In this document: piece after piece, positions 26,009 to 32,821 of the stretch
Layout of the letters: every line of letters begins with the position of its first letter
Numbering within the stretch: the first letter of the stretch is position 1
From: an uncultured Bacilli bacterium
Lineage (GTDB): Bacteria; Bacillota_I; Bacilli_A; RFN20; CAG-631
Assembly: GCA_934201705.1 (NCBI GenBank)
Contig: CAKPXF010000029.1
Location: 1 to 32,821, forward strand
Length of the DNA: 32,821 nucleotides
Direction: 5' to 3'
The notes under the pieces: model-generated
What the model was told of the DNA's origin: nothing
The model's database searches: none
The model's input: only the letters and a program-made list of their open reading frames with translations
Position numbers and translations under genes: made by a program

Positions 26009-26494
26009 TTACTTCGTACTTTTAAATGTTTGGCAAAAGAATTGAACTAATTCATTAGTTTTTGGTAACCAAATTATTTCATTTGTGTGTTTTTTTATAA
26101 AAATCAAATTTTTTGAAAATTTTATAAATTTAATATCTTTTGTCTTAATTCTATTTATATTTTTATTAGTTATATCTTCTAAAACATATTCATCATCATT
26201 TTTTGATATAACATATTCAATATTTCCAAATTGATCAGCATTTGAAAAATATTTTTTTAAATTGCTTTTATAATAAAATAGCATTCTTATAATAAGAATA
26301 ATAATAAAAGCAACTACTCCTATCATCCAATAGCCATATCTTAATGCTTTATTATCGTATAAATATCCAGCAAGTAAAAAATAAGCAACTAAAAGGCAAC
26401 AAATAAAAAGTGTAACGATTAATGGCTTGCAAACAAACCATACAAGTTCATTTGAATATTGATTGATTTTACTTTTTTCTTTTTTTACGTTCAT
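26009..26494 (-). CDS. Small membrane protein with a YcxB/PH-like domain
   Basis: 161 residues with a GGAGG ribosome site. Two transmembrane segments (about 18-46 and 54-76) are followed by a cytoplasmic beta-rich domain in which YVLEDITNKN, IKTKDIKFIKFSKNLIFI and WLPKTNEL recall the YcxB-like/PH-like fold. The same design (two or three helices then a PH-like domain) recurs in the genes at 26625, 27654, 28191, 29485 and 30467. In an Rhs locus, such proteins are good candidates for immunity against membrane-acting or membrane-arriving toxins. Family resemblance is moderate; the role is inference. Confidence 0.7.
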   Translation of the reverse strand: MNVKKEKSKINQYSNELVWFVCKPLIVTLFICCLLVAYFLLAGYLYDNKALRYGYWMIGVVAFIIILIIRMLFYYKSNLKKYFSNADQFGNIEYVISKNDDEYVLEDITNKNINRIKTKDIKFIKFSKNLIFIKKHTNEIIWLPKTNELVQFFCQTFKSTK

Positions 26495-26624
26495 TAAGTT
26501 TTATCCTCCATAGTTAATCTAACAACATTAGGTATTATATTTCTATTCTCATTTTGTAAAAGGAGTTATTATACTTTATACGTAAAACTATTTATAATCA
26601 TGTATTACTTTGGTAATTTAATAT

Positions 26625-27194
26625 TTAACTTATCTTTTTTCGTTTCAAATTATCTTTTTCATTTTGTTCTTTTATTATTTGATTAATGTCATTAATAAGT
26701 TTCTCTAAATTCTTTGTTACCTTGTTTACTCTTGCTAATTTTTTCTCTTTATACATCCAACCAAAATAAGTTTTTACACAGCCACCATTTTTCTTGTGAA
26801 AAATAATATTAAATACTTTGCCATTATTATAAACATAATCACAATAAGTCATATATGTTCCTGGGTAAAAAAACTCGTGAAAAAATCCATATAAATTATC
26901 TTTTTTCTTCTTTTTTAATTCTTTAAATTCAACATAATCTAAGGTATCCCATTTGATTTTAAAAATACTTAAATTATCTACGACTTTTATATATGATTTC
27001 TTTACAGTAATTCCTTGATTAAATGTAAAAACAAAAGTCTTAAATAAATAATCTCCTAAACCTATGCCCCAAATAACATATAGGGCATACTCTTTAGAAT
27101 ACAAAGCAAAAAAAATCGCTAAAAATATTGGTATTAAAAAAGTATTAATAAATATAAACTTATGAGTATAGTCATATCTAAATTTTTTATTCAT
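26625..27194 (-). CDS. Small membrane protein with PH-like C-terminal domain
   Basis: 189 residues. Two transmembrane segments (about 13-33 and 36-58), then a hydrophilic domain with GITVKKSYIKVVDNLS and IKWDTLDYVEFKEL, the pattern of bacterial PH-like domains, and a Lys-rich tail ending DNLKRKKIS. No clear ribosome site before the ATG at 27194; the next ATG is far inside, so I keep this start. An inverted repeat AATGAATT ... AATTCATT (27212-27233) lies just upstream. Immunity candidate by context. Confidence 0.65.
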   Translation of the reverse strand: MNKKFRYDYTHKFIFINTFLIPIFLAIFFALYSKEYALYVIWGIGLGDYLFKTFVFTFNQGITVKKSYIKVVDNLSIFKIKWDTLDYVEFKELKKKKKDNLYGFFHEFFYPGTYMTYCDYVYNNGKVFNIIFHKKNGGCVKTYFGWMYKEKKLARVNKVTKNLEKLINDINQIIKEQNEKDNLKRKKIS

Positions 27195-27439
27195 TGATTG
27201 AAAACCAATATAATGAATTTAGACTAATTCATTAATCCTTTCATTTTTAATTAAATTTAAGAAAAGCTTTAATTAATAATAAATAGCATTATTTAACTTC
27301 TGTTTTTAATTCTATTTAAATAACACTTGTTAATTACTATTGAAGCATTATAAATAGTAATTAACGTTTTTAATGCTTTATAACGCTATTTTATCATATA
27401 CTTACTTCTTTGCACAATTAATAACTAATGAATGTTATA
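27195..27439. other. Non-coding gap with inverted repeats
   Basis: There is no credible frame here. It holds an 8-bp inverted repeat at 27212-27233 and a perfect 12-bp one at 27329-27365 (GTTAATTACTAT ... ATAGTAATTAAC, 13-nt loop), the latter followed by GTTTTT on the plus strand. The purpose is unknown; they may be spent terminators of lost genes. Confidence 0.5.
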
Positions 27440-27495
27440 TGATTTATTATTGTATAAAAATCCTCCAATTACACAATTGTAAAAGGAGAATTAAA
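27440..27495. repeat. Dispersed 55-bp hairpin repeat, copy 1 (terminator-like)
   Basis: The sequence around TATAAAAATCCTCCAATTACA ending AAAAGGAG(A)ATT also occurs at 30211-30265 with a few changes (two extra bases in the loop here). The arms AATCCTCC and GGAGAATT pair with one mismatch, with T-rich flank on the minus side. It probably terminates the gene upstream on the minus strand. Confidence 0.7.
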
Positions 27496-27650
27496 AGCAA
27501 TTAATAATTTCATCAAGTGTAAACAATCCATAAAGTGTTTTAGAACCGCTTGTTATTAATGTTTTATTATTGAAATAATAAGCATTTTACCAATTCATCA
27601 TTAATAAAAGCATAATTTACTATAGTAATAATATTATTTGTAGTTTTTAA
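27491..27650 (-). pseudogene. Frameshifted tail of an unknown small protein
   Basis: Directly after the stop of the next gene upstream, minus-strand codons read sensibly as IITIVNYAFINDELVK and then, one frame over, AYYFNNKTLITSGSKTLYGL and FTLDEIINCF with TAA at 27491. Both parts look like one protein joined by a single indel near 27584. No start codon is seen. It could be the C-terminus of a lost immunity or toxin gene. Confidence 0.5.
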
Positions 27651-27653
27651 AAT

Positions 27654-28136
27654 CTAATTGTTATTTTTCCATTCTTCATATGTGTTTAAAAAATCGTTTG
27701 CATTTTCAAGCATAAAAGGTACCTCAACTATTTTCTTTTTCTTTGTTTTATAATATATTTTAAAGCCAGAATTAACTTCTTTAATTTCTATGTTTTCATA
27801 TTTATATTCTTTTGTCTTATTTACTAAATTAGTCAATGAAAAGCAACAACTATTAAATTCAATTTTCCAATTGTGAAAAAACATAGTGACAGGAATAATA
27901 AGTATAGCCATTCCTATAACACCTAAACCATCAACTAACGATTTTTGTATTGTTAATCCATATATCCCACACAAAAATAAAATAATACTCGCTGATAAAC
28001 TATAACGGAAATAAAAATATGGTTGTTTTATGATATTTTTATTCATTTTTTTATCATCTTTATTTTTTAGTATGATGTTAAAAAATGCTATGATAAGTAA
28101 AATAATAGCTATTATTATAATTCTTAAAAGCTTCAT
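27654..28136 (-). CDS. Membrane protein with PH-like domain, candidate immunity protein
   Basis: 160 residues. I chose the ATG at 28136 (MKLLRIII) because GGAGG lies 8 bases upstream; the frame also has an ATG 15 bases earlier, but it overlaps that ribosome site. Three transmembrane segments (about 3-23, 43-63, 68-88), then NWKIEFN...FSLTNL, YKYENIEIKEVNSGFKIYY and a C-terminal ENANDFLNTYEEW helix, a PH-like layout. The broken gene just upstream (28191-28700) is a clear paralogue: IIKQP, NW+IEFNS, EY.Y..IE+KE and F(L).(V/T)Y..W are shared. Immunity role by context. Confidence 0.75.
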   Translation of the reverse strand: MKLLRIIIIAIILLIIAFFNIILKNKDDKKMNKNIIKQPYFYFRYSLSASIILFLCGIYGLTIQKSLVDGLGVIGMAILIIPVTMFFHNWKIEFNSCCFSLTNLVNKTKEYKYENIEIKEVNSGFKIYYKTKKKKIVEVPFMLENANDFLNTYEEWKNNN

Positions 28137-28190
28137 ACCTAGTTCCTCCATTACTAATAATTTTTAAAGATACTTGAAATTATTTTAAAT

Positions 28191-28700
28191 CTATAAACTA
28201 TTAAATGTTTTTTCATTAGTTTTAGGGTTTAAAGTGCTTTGCCAATTATTATACACTCTTAGAAATCTTTTTGAATTATCACATGTATAGTTTATTTTAG
28301 TTATTTTAAAGCCATTACTATATAAAATTAACCAAGATTTTAATTCTTTAACTTCTATATCTTTGTAATCGTATTCTCTTTTTATATTAAAAAAATTTGT
28401 AAATAATAATTTTGAACTATTAAATTCAATTCTCCAATTTTTATAATATATAATTTGTAAAATGTAAATAACGGCAAGCAAAAAAAATAATATAGCATAT
28501 ATTGGTGGAGCCTGTACTACTATCATCTATATGCCAAAGAATACAAACATAATTGTTGTAGTTATATCTTGATTGAATTTTGAAAATGGCTGTTTAATAA
28601 CATTTTTTTTAATAGGTTTTTCAAATTTTTTCAAGAGTTTATTAACCACTACAGTAATTATAAAAAGTACTGATAACATTATTATATAATAAATTTTCAT
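28191..28700 (-). pseudogene. Immunity-like membrane protein paralogue broken by TAG
   Basis: From the ATG at 28700 (AAAGGT upstream) the frame runs 57 codons, meets TAG at 28527-28529, and continues in frame to 28191. Before the stop: KKNVIKQPFSKF and a hydrophobic segment; after it: a second hydrophobic segment, NWRIEFNSS, EYDYKDIEVKEL and a C-terminal helix. This is the same design as the intact gene at 27654-28136. An ATG directly follows the TAG, so reinitiation could yield a 111-residue half with one membrane segment and the PH-like domain. A single nonsense substitution is the simplest explanation. Confidence 0.75.
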
Positions 28701-28740
28701 ATTAAAAATTACCTTTCATAATATGATTAGTAGTTTGAAT

Positions 28741-29421
28741 TTAGTTTATATTAACTTTATAATCATCTAATATAAGCAATCTATTTAAATCATAATCATA
28801 TGCAATAAATATCAATTCATATTTTCCATCAGTTGGATAATTATTGTATTCATTATTTGTAACATTATAGACTAAAAAATGATCAAATTTGGACGTTTCG
28901 GTTTGAACAAATAAAGGTAATAAGCTATTCATTTTAAAGGATAACTCATTTTTCCATAATTGATTATTTTCAATTTTCTTTTGAAATACCTTGCTTTCAT
29001 CATCATTGATTATTTTGACATAGCTAGTAGTATAGTTTTCATATCTGGTCGTAGCTATTTTTATATCGTTCGGCAGACTTAATCTAATTTTATTTTCAAC
29101 ATCTACTATTTTATTAGTATCATATGAAATGTTATTAAAAATGAATCTGTATGAACCAAAGATTATAAGTAATGGTATACAAATAAAAGCAATAACAAAA
29201 TTTTTTTTATATTTTTGATTATTTTTCTTAAGACTTATTCCTACTATAATTGATAAAATTCCGATTGGGATAAATAGCCACATTATCCATAAATATCTAA
29301 TCATTCCAGCAGTAGAAAATATATTTACTTCTCCAATTTGACTTGCTATTAATAATGCAGTGTGCGGTGAAATTAAAGTTGCAATAAATAATATAATGCC
29401 AAGGTTTTTTCTTTTTTTCAT
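28741..29421 (-). CDS. Membrane protein with three helices and a C-terminal domain
   Basis: 226 residues, with AGGAGA eight bases before the ATG at 29421. Transmembrane segments at about 5-27, 40-64 and 73-93, then a 130-residue domain (KIVDVENKIRLSLPNDIKIA ... YELIFIAYDYDLNRLLIL) that should lie outside the membrane if the N-terminus is inside. It has no PH-like signature and differs from the rest of the array. Function not recognised; its place among the immunity candidates suggests the same class. Confidence 0.7.
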   Translation of the reverse strand: MKKRKNLGIILFIATLISPHTALLIASQIGEVNIFSTAGMIRYLWIMWLFIPIGILSIIVGISLKKNNQKYKKNFVIAFICIPLLIIFGSYRFIFNNISYDTNKIVDVENKIRLSLPNDIKIATTRYENYTTSYVKIINDDESKVFQKKIENNQLWKNELSFKMNSLLPLFVQTETSKFDHFLVYNVTNNEYNNYPTDGKYELIFIAYDYDLNRLLILDDYKVNIN

Positions 29422-29484
29422 ATGTGTCTCCTATGTGTTTTAATTTATTAGTTACTTTTACATTTATGAAAACCATAAATTTTG

Positions 29485-29919
29485 TTATTTAGTAATTTGT
29501 TCAATTTTATTATATTTCAAAATATTTTCAAATTCTTCTTTATATCTTGTATTTATTAATAACTTCTTACCATTTATGAATAAAGTAAATTGATAAAAAA
29601 CAGACTTTCTATATCTTTCGCAAGTATATTTTTCAACATCACATAAATCAATTTCTTTTTTTACAAATAAAGTTGTTAGGCTAACATGAGTGTCACTAAT
29701 AATTATTTTATACTTTAAAGAATATAGCCATGCATAAAATCCAAATAGCATAAATGTACCACATACTAATAATATGATCCGCACTTCTCTATCTTGAAAA
29801 CTTTTATTATTTTTATGCATGAATACAAGCGTTAATAAAAATAAAGTTAAAGCAAATATCGTAAGAACAAGACTTAGTTTTCCTTCTTTTTTCATCCCAT
29901 CAATTATTTTTTTATCCAT
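29485..29919 (-). CDS. PH-like membrane protein whose ribosome site lies in an Rhs relic
   Basis: 144 residues: two transmembrane segments (about 13-35 and 46-70), then a PH-like domain (KIIISDTHVSLTTLFVKKEI, VEKYTCERYRKS, FTLFINGKKLLI). The ATG at 29919 follows GAGGT by 9 bases. That GAGGT is part of an Rhs core fragment (29922-30089). In the intact Rhs gene at the right end of the window the same spot reads GGGGT (Trp-Gly codons), so the base change that breaks the Rhs frame also gives a better ribosome site. Immunity candidate by context. Confidence 0.75.
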   Translation of the reverse strand: MDKKIIDGMKKEGKLSLVLTIFALTLFLLTLVFMHKNNKSFQDREVRIILLVCGTFMLFGFYAWLYSLKYKIIISDTHVSLTTLFVKKEIDLCDVEKYTCERYRKSVFYQFTLFINGKKLLINTRYKEEFENILKYNKIEQITK

Positions 29920-29921
29920 AG

Positions 29922-30089
29922 TAAAATTACCTCACGCATCGTACTCATATTCTACCATATGTACATTATCTTCATCAATAATTTTAATGATATTACCTAA
30001 ATGTATCTTACGTAAAAGTATTCTTTCCCTTTACAGTTTGCAATAACTAGATTTTCACTAGCAAGATTAACATCATGCCTAGCACACAT
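29922..30089 (-). pseudogene. Rhs core fragment (orphan), frameshifted and with a nonsense codon
   Basis: The minus strand encodes HDVNLASENLVIANCKGKEY and FYVRYI, then after a one-base frameshift near 29996-30005 LGNIIKIIDEDNVHMVEYEY and DA, then TGA (29932-29934) and GNFT. The last 80 bases are nearly identical to 32741-32821 of the intact Rhs gene, where LGNIIKIVDEGNV and EYEYDAWGNFT are seen. The fragment stops exactly where the next small gene begins. It is a leftover of a recombined Rhs copy. Confidence 0.85.
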
Positions 30090-30466
30090 TTAAAAGGAAG
30101 TATTTTTTTGAAAAATATATATCAATTGCTAGAAACAAATAAATTTTAAAATAAAATTTTGTTCTAGAAATTACTAACTTTTTATATATAATAGTGCCTT
30201 ATTTCGTTTATGATTTATTGTTGTATAAAAATCCTCCAATTACAATTGTAAAAGGAGGATTAAAAATTAGTCATTTTAATATTACGTTGTATTTTAGTGT
30301 CAGTGTAACTATTTGTTTGTCAGAATTAGGTGCCAACACATTGAATCAATAACATAAAATAATTTGTGTTTATTCATTACTTCAGTTTTTAAAAGGAAAC
30401 GAATTTTTCTTGTTATTAAAGTCGTTTTTTCATTATAAATATTACTTCAATATAACCGAAATAATT
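30090..30466. other. Gap with terminator hairpin and inverted repeat
   Basis: No coherent protein is readable here. It contains an AT-rich inverted repeat at 30129-30167 (CTAGAA ... TTCTAG) and copy 2 of the dispersed hairpin at 30211-30265. From 30266 to 30466 I see nothing. Confidence 0.5.
30211..30265. repeat. Dispersed 55-bp hairpin repeat, copy 2 (bidirectional terminator)
   Basis: AATCCTCC-AA-TTACAATTGTAA-AA-GGAGGATT (30230-30261) is a 32-base palindrome with only the AA/AA positions unpaired, followed by T-runs in both directions. It matches 27440-27495 including flanks (TGATTTATT.TTGTATAAAA). It lies downstream of the 30467-31072 gene on the minus strand. Confidence 0.75.
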
Positions 30467-31072
30467 TTATTTTCTTTTAAACCTTATTTGTGATGTGTAC
30501 TTTTTTACTAAAACATCTGTTTTTTCAATTTTATTGTGATTATTATATTCAATCATCAATTTTTTAATGTCATCTATAAGAGTTTTGATAGTTTTACTAT
30601 TCATGTATAAAATCAACATATTATTTATTTTGCCATCTATTGTTAAAAAAGAAATGTAGGCTTTAGGAAGCATATTGCCAAAAGTGCCACTAGGTATGTT
30701 TTTTAATAATGAATCTTTTGTTGACCAAATTATATCAATTGCCTGAATATCATTTATTTTTACTTTTGTTGCATATTGTATTTTTTGCTTTTTCTTTGTC
30801 CAATCGTCGTTCATATAAATGATATTTTCCTTAATATGAATATTATTATGCTCTAATCTAAGAAATGCTCTTAAAATCAGTAACGCAAATACTTCAAATA
30901 TTAATAATATAACTATTCTATCAATAATATATTTATTTTCTCCAGATGTAATTGATGAAAAAATTAAAATTCCTATTTTAACCGCAAAATATTGAATAAT
31001 TAAAAATAATATAAATAATATGAATAAAAATAATTGATAAAAAATATTTGTTTGATAATAGTTTTTTTTCAT
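30467..31072 (-). CDS. PH-like membrane protein behind a toxin-tail relic
   Basis: 201 residues. Two transmembrane segments (about 10-40 and 48-70), then IHIKENIIYMNDDW, KVKINDIQAIDIIW, an AYISFLTIDGK strand and a C-terminal helix (KTIKTLIDDIKKLMI), a PH-like layout, with a basic tail. The ATG at 31072 directly abuts the TAA of an upstream fragment ending FFNERTGW, and AAAGGA inside that fragment is its ribosome site. This order (toxin tip end, then immunity gene) is the standard one in Rhs loci, so it is probably the immunity gene of a lost tip. Confidence 0.75.
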   Translation of the reverse strand: MKKNYYQTNIFYQLFLFILFILFLIIQYFAVKIGILIFSSITSGENKYIIDRIVILLIFEVFALLILRAFLRLEHNNIHIKENIIYMNDDWTKKKQKIQYATKVKINDIQAIDIIWSTKDSLLKNIPSGTFGNMLPKAYISFLTIDGKINNMLILYMNSKTIKTLIDDIKKLMIEYNNHNKIEKTDVLVKKYTSQIRFKRK

Positions 31073-31262
31073 TTACCATCCAGTCCTTTCATTAAAAAAT
31101 CTTGCCATCCAATCATTCGCATTAGTTGCATCAATAACACCACTTACACTTTTTTCAATTATTTAACTTGTTTCTTTGTTTGTTTTTAGTCATTTTCTTT
31201 TTAAAGTCGTAAGTTAGAGCTTTAGTTAAGAAATATCCACATGTAATGCAAAAGTGAATCAT
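31073..31262 (-). pseudogene. Relic of an Rhs-type toxin C-terminus
   Basis: The 31073-31162 part reads IEKSVSGVIDATNANDWMAR then FFNERTGW and TAA, with no start. Polymorphic toxin tips often end in such short W-rich tails, and it sits directly before a candidate immunity gene. Upstream in another frame (31155-31262) lies GYFLTKALTYDFKKKMTKNK, possibly the preceding part joined by a frameshift; this link is weak. From 31263 to 31465 nothing readable. Confidence 0.5.
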
Positions 31263-31465
31263 GACTTATCCAGTTCTTGAAAAATATACTTTTATCAATT
31301 TTAATTAATATTAATTATACTAACTCGCCTTCATTACTTGGTATTTAGATATACAAGTACACTCTTACACTATTACAGAAGATTTCAAATCTATTTTGAG
31401 ATGATGTTTCGTTAAAAATGCACATGAGATTTGTTATGAGTGATACAAAATAAAAATTTTTCATT

Positions 31466-31888
31466 TTAATTTTTTCTTATAAAGATACTATCTAATATTT
31501 GCGCTAGCCTCTCTTCATCAATAGTTTTATCCATAGTTATAGAAGTATATTCACCATAATTATCGCTTACTATATCAAATAATTTATTGTTTTCATTAAA
31601 TATCTTGATTTCAAAATGTCTTATTGATTCATAAATACTTGGTTCTAATAGCTTAATACTATTTGATTTATCAAGTTTAATAGTTGAATACTTACTATCA
31701 TCATTTAGCAAAATATAATCAATGTCATTAAATAAATATAATTCAAATGAACAAATCAACAATTCAATATAATCATAGTCTAAATTATTAATCATTAAAC
31801 TAATAATTTCATCAAAATTTAAATTTGAATATTTAAAACACCAATGTTTTTTATTTAATTTGCTTAATTTCGATACTTTCATTAACAC
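31466..31888 (-). CDS. Cognate immunity candidate of the Rhs toxin
   Basis: 140 residues from a GTG at 31888, chosen because AGAGGTGA lies 6 bases upstream; the ATG two codons later is too far from it. Acidic, no membrane segment, alternating hydrophobic helices and strands (FDEIISLMINNLDYDYIELL, YILLNDD, FDIVSDNYGEYTSITMD), ending IDEERLAQILDSIF. It starts 17 bases after the Rhs stop on the same strand, the position of the cognate immunity gene in Rhs systems. No known immunity family is recognised. Being soluble, it would act in the cytoplasm, unlike the membrane proteins further down the array. Confidence 0.75.
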   Translation of the reverse strand: MLMKVSKLSKLNKKHWCFKYSNLNFDEIISLMINNLDYDYIELLICSFELYLFNDIDYILLNDDSKYSTIKLDKSNSIKLLEPSIYESIRHFEIKIFNENNKLFDIVSDNYGEYTSITMDKTIDEERLAQILDSIFIRKN

Positions 31889-31905
31889 AATGATTCACCT
31901 CTTTA

Positions 31906-32821
31906 TTAATAAACTTCTCCATTAAATCCAGCATAAATGCCAACCAATATTCCAACAATCCAACTACCTTTGTGTTTACTTCTTTTAGCTTTTGTATTTC
32001 CATAATGATAGTGAAAAGAGTGTGCTGGATCTAAATCTATTCTAAATCTACCACCTGTTCTTGAAGAAAAAATAGTAACTCCAAGTACATTTGGATTTTG
32101 ATATCCAATCATGTAAGTTGGCATTATAAATCCAAAGCCACTATTAAAAGATCCAACGGAACGATATGCATCAAATGATAGTAAGGCTGTCACCATATAA
32201 TATTGAGATCCAGCTAAAAACCCATCTCCAAAACCCATCAAGAACGATTTACCTGCATTTGACATTGTTTCAGAAAAGTCATTACCTTCGCTAATATTTT
32301 TGGCTAAACTTCTCCCCGTTCTTATCACTCCAGAAGTTGCTCCCGCTACTGCTGATATTTCTAATCCAACTAGTGTAGCTTTACCAACAGCTATAAAAAA
32401 TGCTGCTGCAGTTCCACCTGTAAATGTTAATGCTGTAACAACTAACGCTGTTCCAGCAATTATTGCAACTCCTTTAAGTACATTCCCAAGCCACTTTGGC
32501 ATATTTCCAAATTCGTCAGAATACATAATAGGATTGTTTTCACAATAAGCAAATAGATTTAAACCAGATAAAGAATTATTGTCTAAGTAAGAAACATCAT
32601 CAGCAGAAATAAATCTACCAATGTTAGGGTCATAGTATCTTGAATTCAAGTAGTATAAGTTGACTTCACTATCATAATAATAACCTTTGTAAACAAATGG
32701 GTTAAAATAAGAAACATAGCAATCAACACGTACTTTTCTAGTAAAATTACCCCATGCATCGTACTCATATTCTACCACACATACATTTCCTTCATCAACA
32801 ATTTTAATGATATTACCTAAA
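31906..32821 (-). CDS. Rhs-repeat polymorphic toxin, C-terminal part (5' end beyond window)
   Basis: The frame is open to the right edge, so the start lies outside. The Rhs core end is clear: VVEYEYDAWGNFTRK, then YYYDSEVNLYYLNSRYYDP, GRFISADD and NLFAYCENNPIMYSDEFGN, the C-terminal signature after which tips diverge. Next comes a hydrophobic Ala/Gly-rich pretoxin region (about 110-170 residues into the visible part) that may help membrane crossing. The last 75 residues are the tip: GGRFRIDLDPAHSFHYHYG, KAKRSKHKGS and a hydrophobic end VGILVGIYAGFNGEVY. The H.H.HYG and RSKH residues suggest a metal-dependent nuclease-like active site, but I recognise no named toxin family. Likely deployed in contact-dependent competition; the immunity candidate follows 17 bases downstream. 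Confidence 0.88.
   Translation of the reverse strand, partial: LGNIIKIVDEGNVCVVEYEYDAWGNFTRKVRVDCYVSYFNPFVYKGYYYDSEVNLYYLNSRYYDPNIGRFISADDVSYLDNNSLSGLNLFAYCENNPIMYSDEFGNMPKWLGNVLKGVAIIAGTALVVTALTFTGGTAAAFFIAVGKATLVGLEISAVAGATSGVIRTGRSLAKNISEGNDFSETMSNAGKSFLMGFGDGFLAGSQYYMVTALLSFDAYRSVGSFNSGFGFIMPTYMIGYQNPNVLGVTIFSSRTGGRFRIDLDPAHSFHYHYGNTKAKRSKHKGSWIVGILVGIYAGFNGEVY

Noticed and set aside
29932..29934. TGA at a Trp position and no TGA stops among right-hand genes, suggesting TGA = Trp (code 4)
   Set aside because: Intact genes use TGG for Trp, the Rhs fragment also has an independent frameshift, and rloA and the LuxR gene end in TGA. A pseudogene is the simpler reading.

Overview
The window looks like chromosome of a low-GC Gram-positive bacterium (Bacillota/Firmicutes, probably an uncultured gut-type lineage). 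Evidence: AGGAGG-type ribosome sites before nearly every gene, lipoproteins with a Cys lipobox, surface proteins built of InlB-like repeats and paired-Cys repeats, an Eis-type acetyltransferase, PduL, pyruvate phosphate dikinase and an Rhs polymorphic-toxin locus. By eye, composition is moderate in GC on the left (1-14.6 kb) and much more AT-rich on the right (about 20.5-32.8 kb). This points to a patchwork of horizontally acquired blocks; a chimeric contig cannot be excluded.

Layout. (1) 1-11.3 kb, minus strand: four consecutive extracytoplasmic proteins. They are a lipoprotein with a DUF6273-like tail (runs off the left edge), a 1498-residue InlB-repeat protein with a 534-bp internal tandem duplication, a small lipoprotein with one InlB repeat, and a 1108-residue Cys-rich protein with a C-terminal membrane anchor. 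(2) 11.6-14.6 kb, plus strand: a sugar-type solute-binding lipoprotein followed by a membrane-spanning LuxR-type regulator with a large extracellular sensor region. No permease is nearby, so this may be a sensing pair rather than a transporter. (3) 15.2-17.4 kb, minus strand: an RloA/RloB (AbiL-like) phage-defence pair under a perfect consensus promoter. RloB carries a single in-frame TAA exactly where the family has its TOPRIM glutamate. A relic of a ppdK 3' end lies on the far side of this pair, which suggests insertion next to, or into, the ppdK tail.

(4) 17.7-24.9 kb: central metabolism. ppdK has a palindromic operator candidate. A dgk-pduL-GH31 operon follows, with its own promoter, and then a divergent eis-like acetyltransferase. 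(5) 25.1-32.8 kb, minus strand: the 3' end of an Rhs toxin gene with its adjacent immunity candidate, followed by an array of small, mostly membrane-bound, PH-like proteins. These are interleaved with relics: an Rhs core fragment, a toxin tail, a frameshifted tail and a nonsense-interrupted immunity paralogue. I read it as an immunity array left by successive toxin-tip replacements.

The most unusual signals are the RloB stop at the catalytic glutamate, the duplicated ppdK tail flanking the defence pair, the solute-binding-protein plus membrane LuxR pair, and the Rhs relics that directly supply the ribosome sites of downstream immunity-like genes.
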